A stretch of DNA of 64,000 nucleotides from Novosphingobium sp. PhB165. GTDB taxonomy: Bacteria > Pseudomonadota > Alphaproteobacteria > Sphingomonadales > Sphingomonadaceae. Both the position numbers and the translations under genes were made by a program. Location: contig NZ_SLVB01000001.1 in the NCBI RefSeq assembly GCF_004341845.1, forward strand, positions 992,001-1,056,000, in the 5' to 3' direction. The notes beneath the pieces are model-generated. The model worked only from the letters and a program-made list of their open reading frames with translations. It made no database searches and was not told the origin of the DNA. This document shows, in pieces, positions 53,238 through 62,232 of this stretch (its first letter is position 1; each line of letters starts with the position of its first letter).

Positions 53238-54220
53238 CCACTGTACCCGTAATAGGATCCGAAGCGACGACCGCTCGGGCTGAACTGCGCGCCGTTAAGC
53301 AGCAGTTGGACATTGGGGCAGGCATCGAGCAGCGACACCGCATCATCGAGCGCGCCCTGCCCGGTCCGGTCGGCGCGCACGATCACCACGGCCTGTCCGA
53401 CATGCTTGGCAAGCTCGGCAGCGGGTGACGCGGCCAGTGCCGGCGGCGAATCGAAGATCACGATCCGGCGCTGGGTACCCTCGGTCAGGCGGCCGAGCAC
53501 TTCGGCGGTGCGCGAGGTGGAGAGATATTCGCTGTCGTTGACGGTCGTATCGCCAGCCGGAAGCACCCAGAGCCCGGGCACGTCGGTGCCGAGCACGCAG
53601 TCGGCCACGTCGATGGTTTCGTCCATCAGCGCATCCATAAGTCCACGCCCGCCCGGCAGACCGAGGGTCGAAAGGATCGACGGCTTGGCGAAGTCGGCAT
53701 CGACCAGCAGCACTTCGTTTTCCTTCTCGGCCGCGATGGCGAGCGCGAGATTGAGCGCGCAGTAAGTCTTGCCCTCACCCGGATGCGGCGAGCAGATCAG
53801 CACGCGCTGCGCGGCCGCACCGGCATTCTGGCGCCGCAGGTCCGCCGCCTGTACCAAGAGCTGGCGCTTGACGATGCGGAACTCTTCCAGAAGCGCGGTC
53901 ACGGTGCCTTCGGGCACGATCAGGCCCTGCTCGCGCAGCCGTTCGCGGTCGATCGGATGGCGCGGGCCGGTGAAAGTCACCGGGGACGGCGTTGCAGGCT
54001 CCACCGGACGGGGGCTCGTCTGGACTGCCGGTTGCACGGGTACGGGCGGCGGCGTCTGGACCTGAGCCGCCGAAACCTCGGGCACAGCCGGAAGCACGGG
54101 ACGCGTCATGCGCGAAAAATCGAAGCGGCCGGCCGCGCGCTCGATCAGCGATTCACGCTTGGCCGGGACGGCATCGTCTGCGGTCGCGCCGGGCTGCGGG
54201 ATCTTGCTCTGTTCGGTCAT
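53234..54220 (-). CDS. XrtA system tyrosine autokinase / CpsD-CapB-like ATPase
   Basis: 328 residues from the ATG with GAGGA 8 nt before it; a GTG two codons upstream gives an alternative start. A Pro-rich N-terminal part (~1-110) precedes the BY-kinase domain: Walker A in HPGEGKTYCALNL, Walker A' in VLLVDADF, Walker B in RIVIFDSPPAL. The tail GSYYGYSG carries the cluster of tyrosines whose autophosphorylation usually controls chain length. The partner membrane protein is the chain-length gene 11 nt upstream. Confidence 0.93.
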   Translation of the reverse strand: MTEQSKIPQPGATADDAVPAKRESLIERAAGRFDFSRMTRPVLPAVPEVSAAQVQTPPPVPVQPAVQTSPRPVEPATPSPVTFTGPRHPIDRERLREQGLIVPEGTVTALLEEFRIVKRQLLVQAADLRRQNAGAAAQRVLICSPHPGEGKTYCALNLALAIAAEKENEVLLVDADFAKPSILSTLGLPGGRGLMDALMDETIDVADCVLGTDVPGLWVLPAGDTTVNDSEYLSTSRTAEVLGRLTEGTQRRIVIFDSPPALAASPAAELAKHVGQAVVIVRADRTGQGALDDAVSLLDACPNVQLLLNGAQFSPSGRRFGSYYGYSG

Positions 54221-54231
54221 AGTCACGGTCC

Positions 54232-55752
54232 TCAGGTCACCGTGCCCCGCTGGATGAACTCCACCGCGAGCAACACCACGAAGAGCCCCCCGAGCGCCGC
54301 CCCGCCGCCGTAGAACAGCTTGAGCTTGCGGCGACGCATCGTCCGCACGCCATCGGTCACGTGCTGGGAAATCGCGCCCAGCACCGGCAGTCCGGTGGCC
54401 TTCTCAAGCCCTCCGGCCGTGGCGAAGACCGAACGGACGCGCCCCAGTGCGAAGGCCGCCACACAGCCGCCGCCGATACCGACCAGCAACACGCCGAAAA
54501 GCAGCAGCGGGCGGTTGGGCGCGATCGGCTTGCGCGGGCTCGTCGGCGGGTCGACCACCTGGAACTTCACGGCCTCGCGCCCGGTCTTGACCTCGCCGCG
54601 CAGGCGCAGTTCCTCGCGGTCTTGCAGCAGCTTGTCGTACTGTTCCTTGAGCACGTCGTAATCGCGGTTGATCCGCTGCGCCTCGGTCGCCAGCGCGGGG
54701 TCCTGAATGGCCGAGGCGGTCAGCGAGCCGATGTCGGACTGAAGCCCGGCCTTGCGGGCGACGAGCGCCTGAACGGCGGCCTGACGCTCGGCACGGATCG
54801 ACTGGAGCGAGCTGTACGCGGGGTTCGGCGTGCCGCCGCCGCTCGCGGCCTCCTGTGCCGCCGGGCCCTTGAGCGCGGCGATCTGGTTGCGCGCGGCGAT
54901 CACGTCGGGATGGTTTTCGGTCAGGCCCCGGCCGCGCAGTTGCACCAGATCGGCCTGCGCATGGGCCAGCGCGGCAGCCGCGCCGCCAACGCCGGTACCG
55001 GCGATCGTGCGCGGCATGCTGGAAAGCTGACCGTCGATCGAGGCCAGCGCGCTCTGCGCGGCGACGAGATCGGCCTCGACATCGCGAAGCTGCGTGCGCG
55101 AGGATTCCAGCCGCTGCACGACGGCAGCGCCGCCTTGCGCCATTTCCGGGTGCTGCGCCTCGAAAGTGGTGCGGCGCTGTTCGGCGCTTTCCAGTTCCTT
55201 CTCGCGCACCTGCAACTGGCCGTTCACGAATGTCAGCGTTTCCGCCATGTCGCCCCGGTCGCCCGAGAGATTTTCCTCACGGAAGATGTCGATCATCTTC
55301 TGCGCCACTTCGTGCGCCAGCCGGGCATTCTCGGCATCGGAAAACGAGCCGTAGTCGGCCCTGGCAGTGATTTCGAAGAGGTTGTCCTCCTGGCTGACCA
55401 CCTTGACCTTGTCGCCCAGCCGCAGCACCGCCGCTTCCATCTGGGCAGGCGTATTCACGGTTTCGCCCAGCCGGGTGCCGCGCACGACCTTCTCAAGGTT
55501 GACGGCGCTGGTCAGCGTCTGGCGAATGCGCTCGATATCGCGCTTCTTGTCCGCCACGCCGATGCCGACCTGCTCGGCCAGCGCATCGTCGAGCTGAATG
55601 AAAATGCGCGCCTGCGATTCGTAGGCATTGGGAATCAGGGCGACCACCAGCCAGCCAAGCAGGCAGATCGCCCAGGCCACGCCCAGCGCAATCCAGCGCC
55701 GGTGCCAGACGCTGTGGATCGCGCTCAGCAGTTCTTCGTAGAGGCCGTTCAT
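54232..55752 (-). CDS. XrtA system polysaccharide chain-length determinant (Wzz/GumC-like)
   Basis: 506 residues. Membrane helices are visible near the N-terminus (WIALGVAWAICLLGWLVVAL) and twice near the C-terminus (LLLFGVLLVGIGGGCVAAF and GAALGGLFVVLLAVEF). Between them is a large periplasmic coiled coil (~160-400). The GumC/Wzz-type FKVVDPPTSPRKP-like segment is present as FQVVDPPTSPRKPIAPNRP. It sets polymer length and links polymerase to export. It stands between the export lipoprotein-like gene and the tyrosine kinase, as usual. Confidence 0.93.
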   Translation of the reverse strand: MNGLYEELLSAIHSVWHRRWIALGVAWAICLLGWLVVALIPNAYESQARIFIQLDDALAEQVGIGVADKKRDIERIRQTLTSAVNLEKVVRGTRLGETVNTPAQMEAAVLRLGDKVKVVSQEDNLFEITARADYGSFSDAENARLAHEVAQKMIDIFREENLSGDRGDMAETLTFVNGQLQVREKELESAEQRRTTFEAQHPEMAQGGAAVVQRLESSRTQLRDVEADLVAAQSALASIDGQLSSMPRTIAGTGVGGAAAALAHAQADLVQLRGRGLTENHPDVIAARNQIAALKGPAAQEAASGGGTPNPAYSSLQSIRAERQAAVQALVARKAGLQSDIGSLTASAIQDPALATEAQRINRDYDVLKEQYDKLLQDREELRLRGEVKTGREAVKFQVVDPPTSPRKPIAPNRPLLLFGVLLVGIGGGCVAAFALGRVRSVFATAGGLEKATGLPVLGAISQHVTDGVRTMRRRKLKLFYGGGAALGGLFVVLLAVEFIQRGTVT

Positions 55753-55769
55753 GTCACCCTAGGTCCCTC

Positions 55770-56414
55770 TTAGAACATGCTTTCGGGGATGATGATCACG
55801 TCACCGGGGCTCAGCATCACGTTGGCCTTGCTCTCGCCCTTCTTGAGCAGATCGGCGAGGCGCAGCTGATATTCCTTCTGGGTGCCGCTCGCCTTGTCGA
55901 AGCGGATCAGCCGGGCGCGGTTGCCCGCCGCATATTCTGACAGGCCGCCCACCGCGATCATCGCATCGAGCACGGTCATGTTGGCACGGTAGGGGATCGA
56001 GGCGGGCTTCTCCGTCGCCCCGACCACGCGAATCTGCTGGCTGAACGTGCCTGCAAAACCGTCGACAATGACGGAAACGAGCGGGTCCTGGATATATTGC
56101 GAGAGCTGAAGCCGGATGTCCTCGGCCAGCATTGCGGGCGTCTTGCCGACGGCCGGCATGTCGCTGATCAGCGGCGTGGTGATGCGCCCATCGGGCCGGA
56201 CCTGCACTTTAGCGCCCAGTTCCGGGTTCCGCCAGACGAAGACCGTCAGCTGGTCCAGCGGACCGATCACGTACTCCTCGCCGGGCCCCTCCTGCATCGC
56301 CACGAACTGCGCGGGCGGCAGCTGCGGGCGCGAGGCTGCGCTTGCAGACGCCGTCAGGACCACGCTGGCAAGCGCGGTTCCGCCCAGCAGACGGACAAAG
56401 CGGGAGTGCGGCAT
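55770..56414 (-). CDS. XrtA system polysaccharide export protein (Wza/KpsD-like)
   Basis: 214 residues from MPHSRFVRLLGGTALAS, preceded by AAGGAAGAG. The signal peptide ends near ASAAS, with no lipobox Cys seen. The Poly_export domain (EYVIGPLDQLTVFVWRNPEL, RITTPLISDMPAVGKTP) is followed by an SLBB segment (IRVVGATEKPASIPYRANMTVLDAMIAVGGLSEYA, shown here as two adjoining parts). It forms the outer-membrane exit for polymer. It is the first gene of the minus-strand operon; the 169 bp upstream probably hold its promoter. Confidence 0.93.
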   Translation of the reverse strand: MPHSRFVRLLGGTALASVVLTASASAASRPQLPPAQFVAMQEGPGEEYVIGPLDQLTVFVWRNPELGAKVQVRPDGRITTPLISDMPAVGKTPAMLAEDIRLQLSQYIQDPLVSVIVDGFAGTFSQQIRVVGATEKPASIPYRANMTVLDAMIAVGGLSEYAAGNRARLIRFDKASGTQKEYQLRLADLLKKGESKANVMLSPGDVIIIPESMF

Positions 56415-56583
56415 AAGCTCTTCCTTCCAGCGCCGATCCACGGAGGAAATGCTTCCCCGTCGCAGACCCGGCAGAATTCAGCCTCCGCTATCGGTTGAAA
56501 GGGTGAACATTGCGTTAGCCAATTTGCCCGGAATCCGGTCAGTCCCGGAATGAGACAACCTGAAAGAGAGTCTTAACGCCCTC

Positions 56584-57810
56584 TCACACCAGCATTTCGC
56601 GGGCCGGACCCTGCCCCAGGAAGGCGGCCGGACTGGCGCTGGCCCCATAGGCCCCGGCAAGGAACACCGCGACCAGATCACCCACTTCGGCGCGCGGAAA
56701 ACCGCCCTTGTCCGCCAGTTTGTCGAGCGGAGTGCAAAGGCATCCGACGATCGAAGCCTCTTCCTCGACCGGGGCGTCAAAACGCGTGGCGATGGCGGAG
56801 GGATAGTTGCGGCGCACCACGGTTCCGAAGTTGCCCGAAGCGGCAAGCTGATGGTGAAGACCGCCGTCGGTTACGAGAAAGACCTCTCCGTGGCTCTCCT
56901 TCCGGTCGATCACGCGGGCGATATAGACCCCCGCCTCGCCCACCAGATAGCGCCCGAGTTCGATGCAGAAGTCGGTCTCTCGCAGGACTTCCGGCAGCGA
57001 TTCGAAACGCTCGGCCAGACGCGCCCCCACTTCGGCAAGATCCAGCGGCACGTCGCCGGGGAAATAGGCAATGCCGAAACCACCGCCCAGATTGCAGTGC
57101 GGCAGCGCCGAGCCACTCTCCTCTGCCAATCGCGCGGCGAGATCCAGAGTCTGCCCGTGTGTGTCCGCAATGGCGGCAGCGTCGAGTGCCTGCGAGCCCG
57201 CAAAGATGTGGAAGCCGCGCCATTCCGCGCCGCTCGTCACCACTTCGCGCACTAGGGCAGGCACACGCGCGGCGTCGACGCCGAAAGGCTTGGCACCGCC
57301 GCCCATCTTCATGCCCGAGCCCTTGAGGTCGAAATCGGGGTTCACGCGAATGGCGAGGCGCGGTGTACGGCCCAACTTTTCGCCGATGGCGAAGGCCCGG
57401 CGCGCTTCGGCCTCGGATTCGAGATTGAGCGTGACGCCCGCGACGATCGCCGCCTCGATCTCGCGATCGCGCTTGCCCGGGCCGGCAAAGCTGACTTTCG
57501 CCAGATCGATCCCGGCCCCGCGAACGATCTCCAGCTCGCCGCCCGAGGCGATGTCGAACCCGTCGACAAGGCCGTTCATCAGGGAAAGCAAGGGCGCGAA
57601 GGGATTGGCCTTCACGGCATAATGCAGCGCCAGCCGCGCAGGCATGGCCGCGCGCAACTGCGCGACCCGCGCACGGACGAGATCGGCGCTGTAGAGGAAA
57701 AGCGGCGTATCGCCCGCCTGCTCGACCCATTCGGTCACCGGCTCGCCGCCGACAGCCAGCACGCCATCGATTGCCGCATAACCGGCCGGAATCGGACCGA
57801 GCGGCTTCAC
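56584..57810 (-). CDS. PLP-dependent decarboxylase, exosortase A system-associated (TIGR03099-like)
   Basis: 408 residues, fold type III like diaminopimelate or ornithine decarboxylases. PLP Lys67 is in ALHYAVKANPF, the phosphate-binding Gly-rich segment is GGGFGIAYFPGD, and a Cys corresponding to the active-site loop is in VGCLCTPLD. Substrate unknown; an amino acid or amino-acyl thioester attached to ACP is a reasonable guess from the neighbours. Its ATG overlaps the acyl-CoA ligase stop by 4 nt. Confidence 0.92.
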   Translation of the reverse strand: MKPLGPIPAGYAAIDGVLAVGGEPVTEWVEQAGDTPLFLYSADLVRARVAQLRAAMPARLALHYAVKANPFAPLLSLMNGLVDGFDIASGGELEIVRGAGIDLAKVSFAGPGKRDREIEAAIVAGVTLNLESEAEARRAFAIGEKLGRTPRLAIRVNPDFDLKGSGMKMGGGAKPFGVDAARVPALVREVVTSGAEWRGFHIFAGSQALDAAAIADTHGQTLDLAARLAEESGSALPHCNLGGGFGIAYFPGDVPLDLAEVGARLAERFESLPEVLRETDFCIELGRYLVGEAGVYIARVIDRKESHGEVFLVTDGGLHHQLAASGNFGTVVRRNYPSAIATRFDAPVEEEASIVGCLCTPLDKLADKGGFPRAEVGDLVAVFLAGAYGASASPAAFLGQGPAREMLV

Positions 57811-59342
57811 GACGCCATCTCCGCCAGCTCAGCGGCAAGGCCGGTGCGATCGATCTTGCCATTGGGGCCGATCGGCATGGCCTCGCGCCAGTGAATGGAT
57901 TTTGGAATCATAAAATTAGGCAAATCTTCCTTGAGCTTGCGCGTGAGTTCTTCTTCCACACCTGAACTTCCCGGCATCGCCCTCACGACAAGGTGAACTG
58001 CCTGCCCCAGACGCGGATCGGGCAGGCCCAGCGCCACCACCTCGGCAACCAACCCGGTTGCCAGTGCAGCCTCCTCTACTTCCTGCGGACTGATGCGGTT
58101 GCCGGCGGACTTGATCATGGCGTCACGGCGTCCGACGAAATAGAGCAGGCCATCGGCCGCGCGCCGCACCCGGTCTCCGGACCAGACCGCCATGCCGCCA
58201 TAGCGCGACGCCGCCGGAGCGGGCTTGTAGCGCTCTGCGGTGCGTTCCGGATCCTGCCAATAGCCTTGCGCGACCAGTGGCCCGGAATGGACGAGTTCAC
58301 CCTCTTCTTCGTCCTGAGAAACTTCTCCCAATTCATTTATAACCAACACTTCTGCATGCGGTATCGCCATCCCCATCGAGGTGGGGTGCGTATCGATCAA
58401 CGTGGGATCGAGATACGTCGAGCGAAACGCCTCGGTCAGGCCATACATGGCGAAAAGCCGCGCATCCGGGAACAGCGCGCGCAGCCGCCGAACGAGATCC
58501 ACGGTCAAGGCCCCGCCACTGTTGGTGAGGCGGCGCAGCTTGGCCGCCGTCTCGGCCGGCCAGTCGAGTTCGGCTATCTGCACCCAGAGCGGTGGCACGG
58601 CCGCCAAAGTCGTAATGCCGTGCCGCTCGACCGCCTTCACGACGTCACGTGGCACGAGATAATCGAGAGGGACGACGCAGCCCCCCGCGAACCAGGTCGA
58701 AAACAACTGGTTCTGCCCGTAATCGAACGAGAGCGGCAGAACCGCCAGCGTGCGATCATCGGGTTCGAGACCGAGATACTGCGCCACGCTCTCGGCCCCG
58801 AGCCACATGTTGGCATGGCTGAGCATGACGCCCTTGGGCCGACCGGTGGAGCCGCTGGTATAGAGAATCGCTGCCAATTCGTCCGGATCGGCCTGAGACG
58901 GCGCCAGATCTCCAGCGAGCGCCGCCGCCTCGGACAGTGCGGCCGCTTCCTCAACAACACGGCAGGCGACCGGGACGTCCGCGTCGCCCAACGTCGCCAG
59001 TCGCGCGGGAGTGCCGATCAGCATCACGGCGCCGCTATCCGCAAGGATATGCGCGACTTGCGCGTGCTTGAGCAGCGGGTTCACCGGCACATGGATCAGC
59101 CCCGCGCGTGCGGCCGCCAGCGGCATGAGGCAGGTGAGTTCGCCTTTGGCCGCCCATGTCGCGACGCGCGCACCTTTTTGCGGAATTTCCTGCGCCAGCC
59201 ACGCCGCCAAGCGGGAGACACGCGATCTTAAGGCCTTGTAGTCCAGAGTCTCCCCACGCAGCACCAGCGCCGGGGCATCGTCTTGCCCGCACAGCGCCAG
59301 ATGGTCGAGCGGCAGGATCGGAGTATCGGGACTGCCACTCAT
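57807..59342 (-). CDS. AMP-forming acyl ligase, exosortase A system-associated (TIGR03098-like)
   Basis: 511 residues, full ANL enzyme: AILYTSGSTGRPKGVMLSHA, MYGLTEAFRS, GDRVRRAADGLLYFVGRRD and the catalytic Lys in GPNGKIDRTGL. It activates a carboxylic acid and loads it on CoA or, given the neighbouring ACP gene, on the carrier protein. Coupled to the decarboxylase by a 4-nt overlap. It diverges from the FemAB/GNAT-like gene with only about 36 bp between starts, so promoters must reach into coding DNA. Confidence 0.92.
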   Translation of the reverse strand: MSGSPDTPILPLDHLALCGQDDAPALVLRGETLDYKALRSRVSRLAAWLAQEIPQKGARVATWAAKGELTCLMPLAAARAGLIHVPVNPLLKHAQVAHILADSGAVMLIGTPARLATLGDADVPVACRVVEEAAALSEAAALAGDLAPSQADPDELAAILYTSGSTGRPKGVMLSHANMWLGAESVAQYLGLEPDDRTLAVLPLSFDYGQNQLFSTWFAGGCVVPLDYLVPRDVVKAVERHGITTLAAVPPLWVQIAELDWPAETAAKLRRLTNSGGALTVDLVRRLRALFPDARLFAMYGLTEAFRSTYLDPTLIDTHPTSMGMAIPHAEVLVINELGEVSQDEEEGELVHSGPLVAQGYWQDPERTAERYKPAPAASRYGGMAVWSGDRVRRAADGLLYFVGRRDAMIKSAGNRISPQEVEEAALATGLVAEVVALGLPDPRLGQAVHLVVRAMPGSSGVEEELTRKLKEDLPNFMIPKSIHWREAMPIGPNGKIDRTGLAAELAEMAS

Positions 59343-59378
59343 GTCGAGGAAAAGCTCCGCAGAAGGTTGTTAGGCTAC

Positions 59379-60383
59379 GTGGTAAAGGTCGATTATCACC
59401 GCGATCTTAAGCAAGTGCAATCGGACGGCCAGCTAGCGCTCCGGCTTTCCGAGAGCAACCAGCACGCCCCGTTCGACCGGCTCGACTGGTTCGTTATGCT
59501 GGCCGAGCACTGCGACATGGATCCATTGATCGCCGTCGCGCGCGATGGAGACACTCTGGCCGCACTGGCGCTGGCCAATAATTTGGGTGAACTTCAGGCG
59601 CTATCCAACTGGTATACCTTTCGTTTTCGCCCTGTCGCGAGCGATACCGAGGCCTTGTTGACCACGCTTGCCCGGGATCTTGGAAAACGGGCGCACCGGC
59701 TGACGTTGCGCGGTGTGCCGGACGAGGACGACAGCGCGGCCTTGCTCGCGCGCACGTTCGCGCGCGCAGGCTGGCGGGTCTTCCGCGAACCTTGCGACGT
59801 CAATCACGTCCTGCCCGTAAGTGGCCGCAGTTACGAAGAATATATCGCGGCGCGCCCCGGTCCCTTGCGGTCCACGCTGAAGCGCAAGTCCGGCAAAGTC
59901 TCCACCATGATCCTCGATCATTTCGATGCCTCGGCATGGTCGGCTTACGAAGATATCTACGCCGAAAGCTGGAAAGTCGCCGAAGGCAGCCCCGCTTTCC
60001 TGCGCGCCTTTGCCATGGCCGAGGGACAAGCCGGGCGGCTGCGTCTTGGCATCGCTCAGGTCGGCGGCGAGGCCGTGGCGGCGCAGATGTGGACAGTCGA
60101 GGGCGGCACCGCGTGGATCCACAAGCTGGCGCACCGGGAAAGCGCCAAGCCGTTTTCGCCCGGCTCGGTGCTGAGCGCGGCTCTTTTTCGTCATGTCATC
60201 GATGTGGACAAGGTCGATCTCGTCGACTTCGGCACCGGCGACGATCCCTACAAGCGCGATTGGATGGAAATTGTGCGACCGCGATACAGACTGGAGATGT
60301 ACAGGCCGCTCGATCCCAGAAACTGGCCGAATATCGCCAAGGGGGCCGCACGCCGCCTTGCCGCAGCCGCGAAGCGCGGCTAG
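59379..60383 (+). CDS. FemAB/GNAT-like acyltransferase of the exosortase locus
   Basis: About 334 residues if the GTG at 59379 is the start; the frame is open upstream to 59283 but that would overlap the divergent ligase. The start is uncertain. It has the Acetyltransf_6-type pattern seen in FemAB-related proteins: RPGPLRSTLKRKSGKV mid-protein and a C-terminal VDLVDFGTGDDPYKRDW. First gene of a plus-strand group with ACP and two hydrolase-like genes, so it may use an acyl-ACP as donor. That is inference. Confidence 0.82.
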   Translation: MVKVDYHRDLKQVQSDGQLALRLSESNQHAPFDRLDWFVMLAEHCDMDPLIAVARDGDTLAALALANNLGELQALSNWYTFRFRPVASDTEALLTTLARDLGKRAHRLTLRGVPDEDDSAALLARTFARAGWRVFREPCDVNHVLPVSGRSYEEYIAARPGPLRSTLKRKSGKVSTMILDHFDASAWSAYEDIYAESWKVAEGSPAFLRAFAMAEGQAGRLRLGIAQVGGEAVAAQMWTVEGGTAWIHKLAHRESAKPFSPGSVLSAALFRHVIDVDKVDLVDFGTGDDPYKRDWMEIVRPRYRLEMYRPLDPRNWPNIAKGAARRLAAAAKRG

Positions 60384-60421
60384 AGGCGCGGAGATTACGA
60401 TAATGCCCGAAGAGAGGGGCC

Positions 60422-60685
60422 ATGCCAGACGATACCGACCTGCTGCTGCGCCGAATCCTGACGGACGTGCTGGGCCTCAAGCAGGGACAAGCCGATACTT
60501 TCCAGGCGGATACCGGCCTGTTCGGACACTTGCCCGAGCTCGACTCGATGGCGGTGGCCGGCCTGCTGACCGAGTTGGAAGACCGACTGGACATCATCAT
60601 CGAGGACGACGAGATCGACGGCGAGATGCTGGAGACCTTCGGCGGCCTGCTCGAATTTGCCCAGGCCAAGCGCGCCACGGCCTGA
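60422..60685 (+). CDS. Acyl carrier protein, exosortase A system-associated
   Basis: 87 residues, acidic. The phosphopantetheine attachment Ser42 is in LPELDSMAVAGLL, in the usual DS context. The four-helix ACP pattern is visible with LLRRILTDVLGL at the start and EDRLDIIIEDDEIDGEMLE after the Ser. It carries an acyl or aminoacyl group as a thioester, probably loaded by the adjacent AMP ligase. Placed 38 nt after the FemAB/GNAT-like gene. Confidence 0.92.
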   Translation: MPDDTDLLLRRILTDVLGLKQGQADTFQADTGLFGHLPELDSMAVAGLLTELEDRLDIIIEDDEIDGEMLETFGGLLEFAQAKRATA

Positions 60686-60719
60686 CCGGCCTTAGCGTCG
60701 TTACCGGGGGGACCGTCGC

Positions 60720-61394
60720 ATGACTCCCCTGCTCTGGCCTTGCCCGCAAGCGCATCTCGGCGCAGGCGAGGAATATGCGCTCGTCTGCGATCGGGGCCGC
60801 GCGCGGCGACTGCTGATCGTGCCCGCCCTGTTCGACGAAGCGAACCGCTTGCGGCGTTTCACGGTCGAGGTGATGCGACGGCTCGATAGGGCCGGCGTAG
60901 ACACCTTCCTGCCCGACTTTCCCGGCACCAACGAAAGCCCGCGCAATCTTTGCGATCAGGACGCCGATAGCTGGCGCGCGGCTATGACCCTCGCCGCTGA
61001 GCATTTCGGCGCAACGCATGTGCTTGCCCTGCGCGGAGGGCGCCTGTTCGCTCCGGTTGGGCTTCCCTCATGGCATTACGCCCCGGTGAAAGGTGCGAGC
61101 ATCCTGCGCTCGATGGTTCGGGCCCGAGTGCTCGCAAGCCGCGAGGCGGGGCGAGAGGAGGCACGCGAAATCCTGACCGAAATGGCGCATAGGGAAGGCG
61201 TGGTTCTGGCCGGATATTCGCTCGGTGCGGCCCTGTTCGGGGATCTGGAAACACGCGAACCGGATCCGTCCGCCGCGATGATTGCGCAGGACCAGCTCGG
61301 CGGCAGCGGCCTCTGGTTGCGCGCCGAGCCTGACGAGGATGCCGCCCAGGCCGATGCGCTTGCCGCCCTGCTTATCGCGGGATTGGGCGCATGA
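60720..61394 (+). CDS. Alpha/beta-hydrolase-like protein of the exosortase A locus, without a Ser nucleophile
   Basis: 224 residues. The fold is suggested by ARRLLIVPALFDEANRLRRF, VDTFLPDFPGTNES and THVLALRGGRLFAP. At the nucleophile elbow, where G-x-S-x-G is normal, the sequence reads LRGGRLFA, so no Ser, Cys or Asp nucleophile stands there. It occupies the place of the exosortase-associated hydrolase 2 family, though it is shorter than I would expect. It may be a pseudoenzyme or partner of the next gene, whose ATG it overlaps by 4 nt. Confidence 0.78.
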   Translation: MTPLLWPCPQAHLGAGEEYALVCDRGRARRLLIVPALFDEANRLRRFTVEVMRRLDRAGVDTFLPDFPGTNESPRNLCDQDADSWRAAMTLAAEHFGATHVLALRGGRLFAPVGLPSWHYAPVKGASILRSMVRARVLASREAGREEAREILTEMAHREGVVLAGYSLGAALFGDLETREPDPSAAMIAQDQLGGSGLWLRAEPDEDAAQADALAALLIAGLGA

Positions 61395-62179
61395 ACCGGC
61401 GGCATTTCAGCTTTGCCTGCGAAAGTGCGCAGCTTGCCGCGACGCTCGACGATGCTTCGGGCACCACCGCCTTGCTCATCGTCTCCGGGGGCAACGAGAC
61501 ACGGGCGGGAGCATGGAACAGTCAGGCTCTCCTTGCCGCCCGTGTCGCCGCCGAAGGCTATCCGGTCCTCCGATTTGACCGGAGGGGTGTCGGCGACAGC
61601 GAAGGCGACAATCGAGGCTTTCGTTCAAGCGCGCCGGATATCGCCGCCGCACTCGCCGCCCTGCGCACGGCGTGCCCGCAGGTCATGCGTGTAGTCGGAT
61701 TCGGCAACTGCGATGCGGCCAGCGCGCTGATGCTGGCTGGCGGAGCGGGTTTCGACGCCCTGATCCTGTCCAATCCCTGGACTTTCGCAGAAGATTCCGC
61801 CGACGAGCCCCCTGCGGAGGTCGTGCGCAATCACTATCGGCGGCGGCTTGGCGATGCGGCCGCACTCAAGCGCCTGCTAACGGGTAAAGTCGCTATCGGG
61901 CCGTTGCTACGCAGCCTCTTTGCGGCAGCGCGGCCTATTCCGGGTCGGCCGAAAGGTCTCGCAGCGGAGATCGCCTCCGGAGTTGTGGGCTTCAGGGGGC
62001 CGATACGCTTCCCGATCGCCGGGCGCGACCGCACGGGGCTCGCTTTTCTGGCGAATTGGGACAAGTCGGACGACCGCTTGCGCATCTGTTCCGATGCCAC
62101 GCACAGCTACGTCGAGCCTGAGGCTCAGGACTGGTTGTTCAGGCAGGTTTTGGAAATACTGCGAACCACTGCGCACTGA
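61391..62179 (+). CDS. Exosortase A system-associated hydrolase 1 (TIGR03100-like)
   Basis: 262 residues. Alpha/beta hydrolase with SGGNETRAGAWNSQ at the first strand, LRFDRRGVGDSEG, and a nucleophile elbow GFGNCDAASAL where Cys replaces the usual Ser. A candidate catalytic His is in CSDATHSYVEP. A Cys nucleophile would suit thioesterase or acyl-transfer chemistry on an ACP-bound intermediate. Last gene of the plus-strand group, coupled to the preceding hydrolase-like gene; a REP element follows. Confidence 0.88.
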   Translation: MNRRHFSFACESAQLAATLDDASGTTALLIVSGGNETRAGAWNSQALLAARVAAEGYPVLRFDRRGVGDSEGDNRGFRSSAPDIAAALAALRTACPQVMRVVGFGNCDAASALMLAGGAGFDALILSNPWTFAEDSADEPPAEVVRNHYRRRLGDAAALKRLLTGKVAIGPLLRSLFAAARPIPGRPKGLAAEIASGVVGFRGPIRFPIAGRDRTGLAFLANWDKSDDRLRICSDATHSYVEPEAQDWLFRQVLEILRTTAH

Positions 62180-62232
62180 CGCTTCGAGCGTCAATGCGCA
62201 GCCTTCGAACGCAGGGTTCACCTCACATCCCT

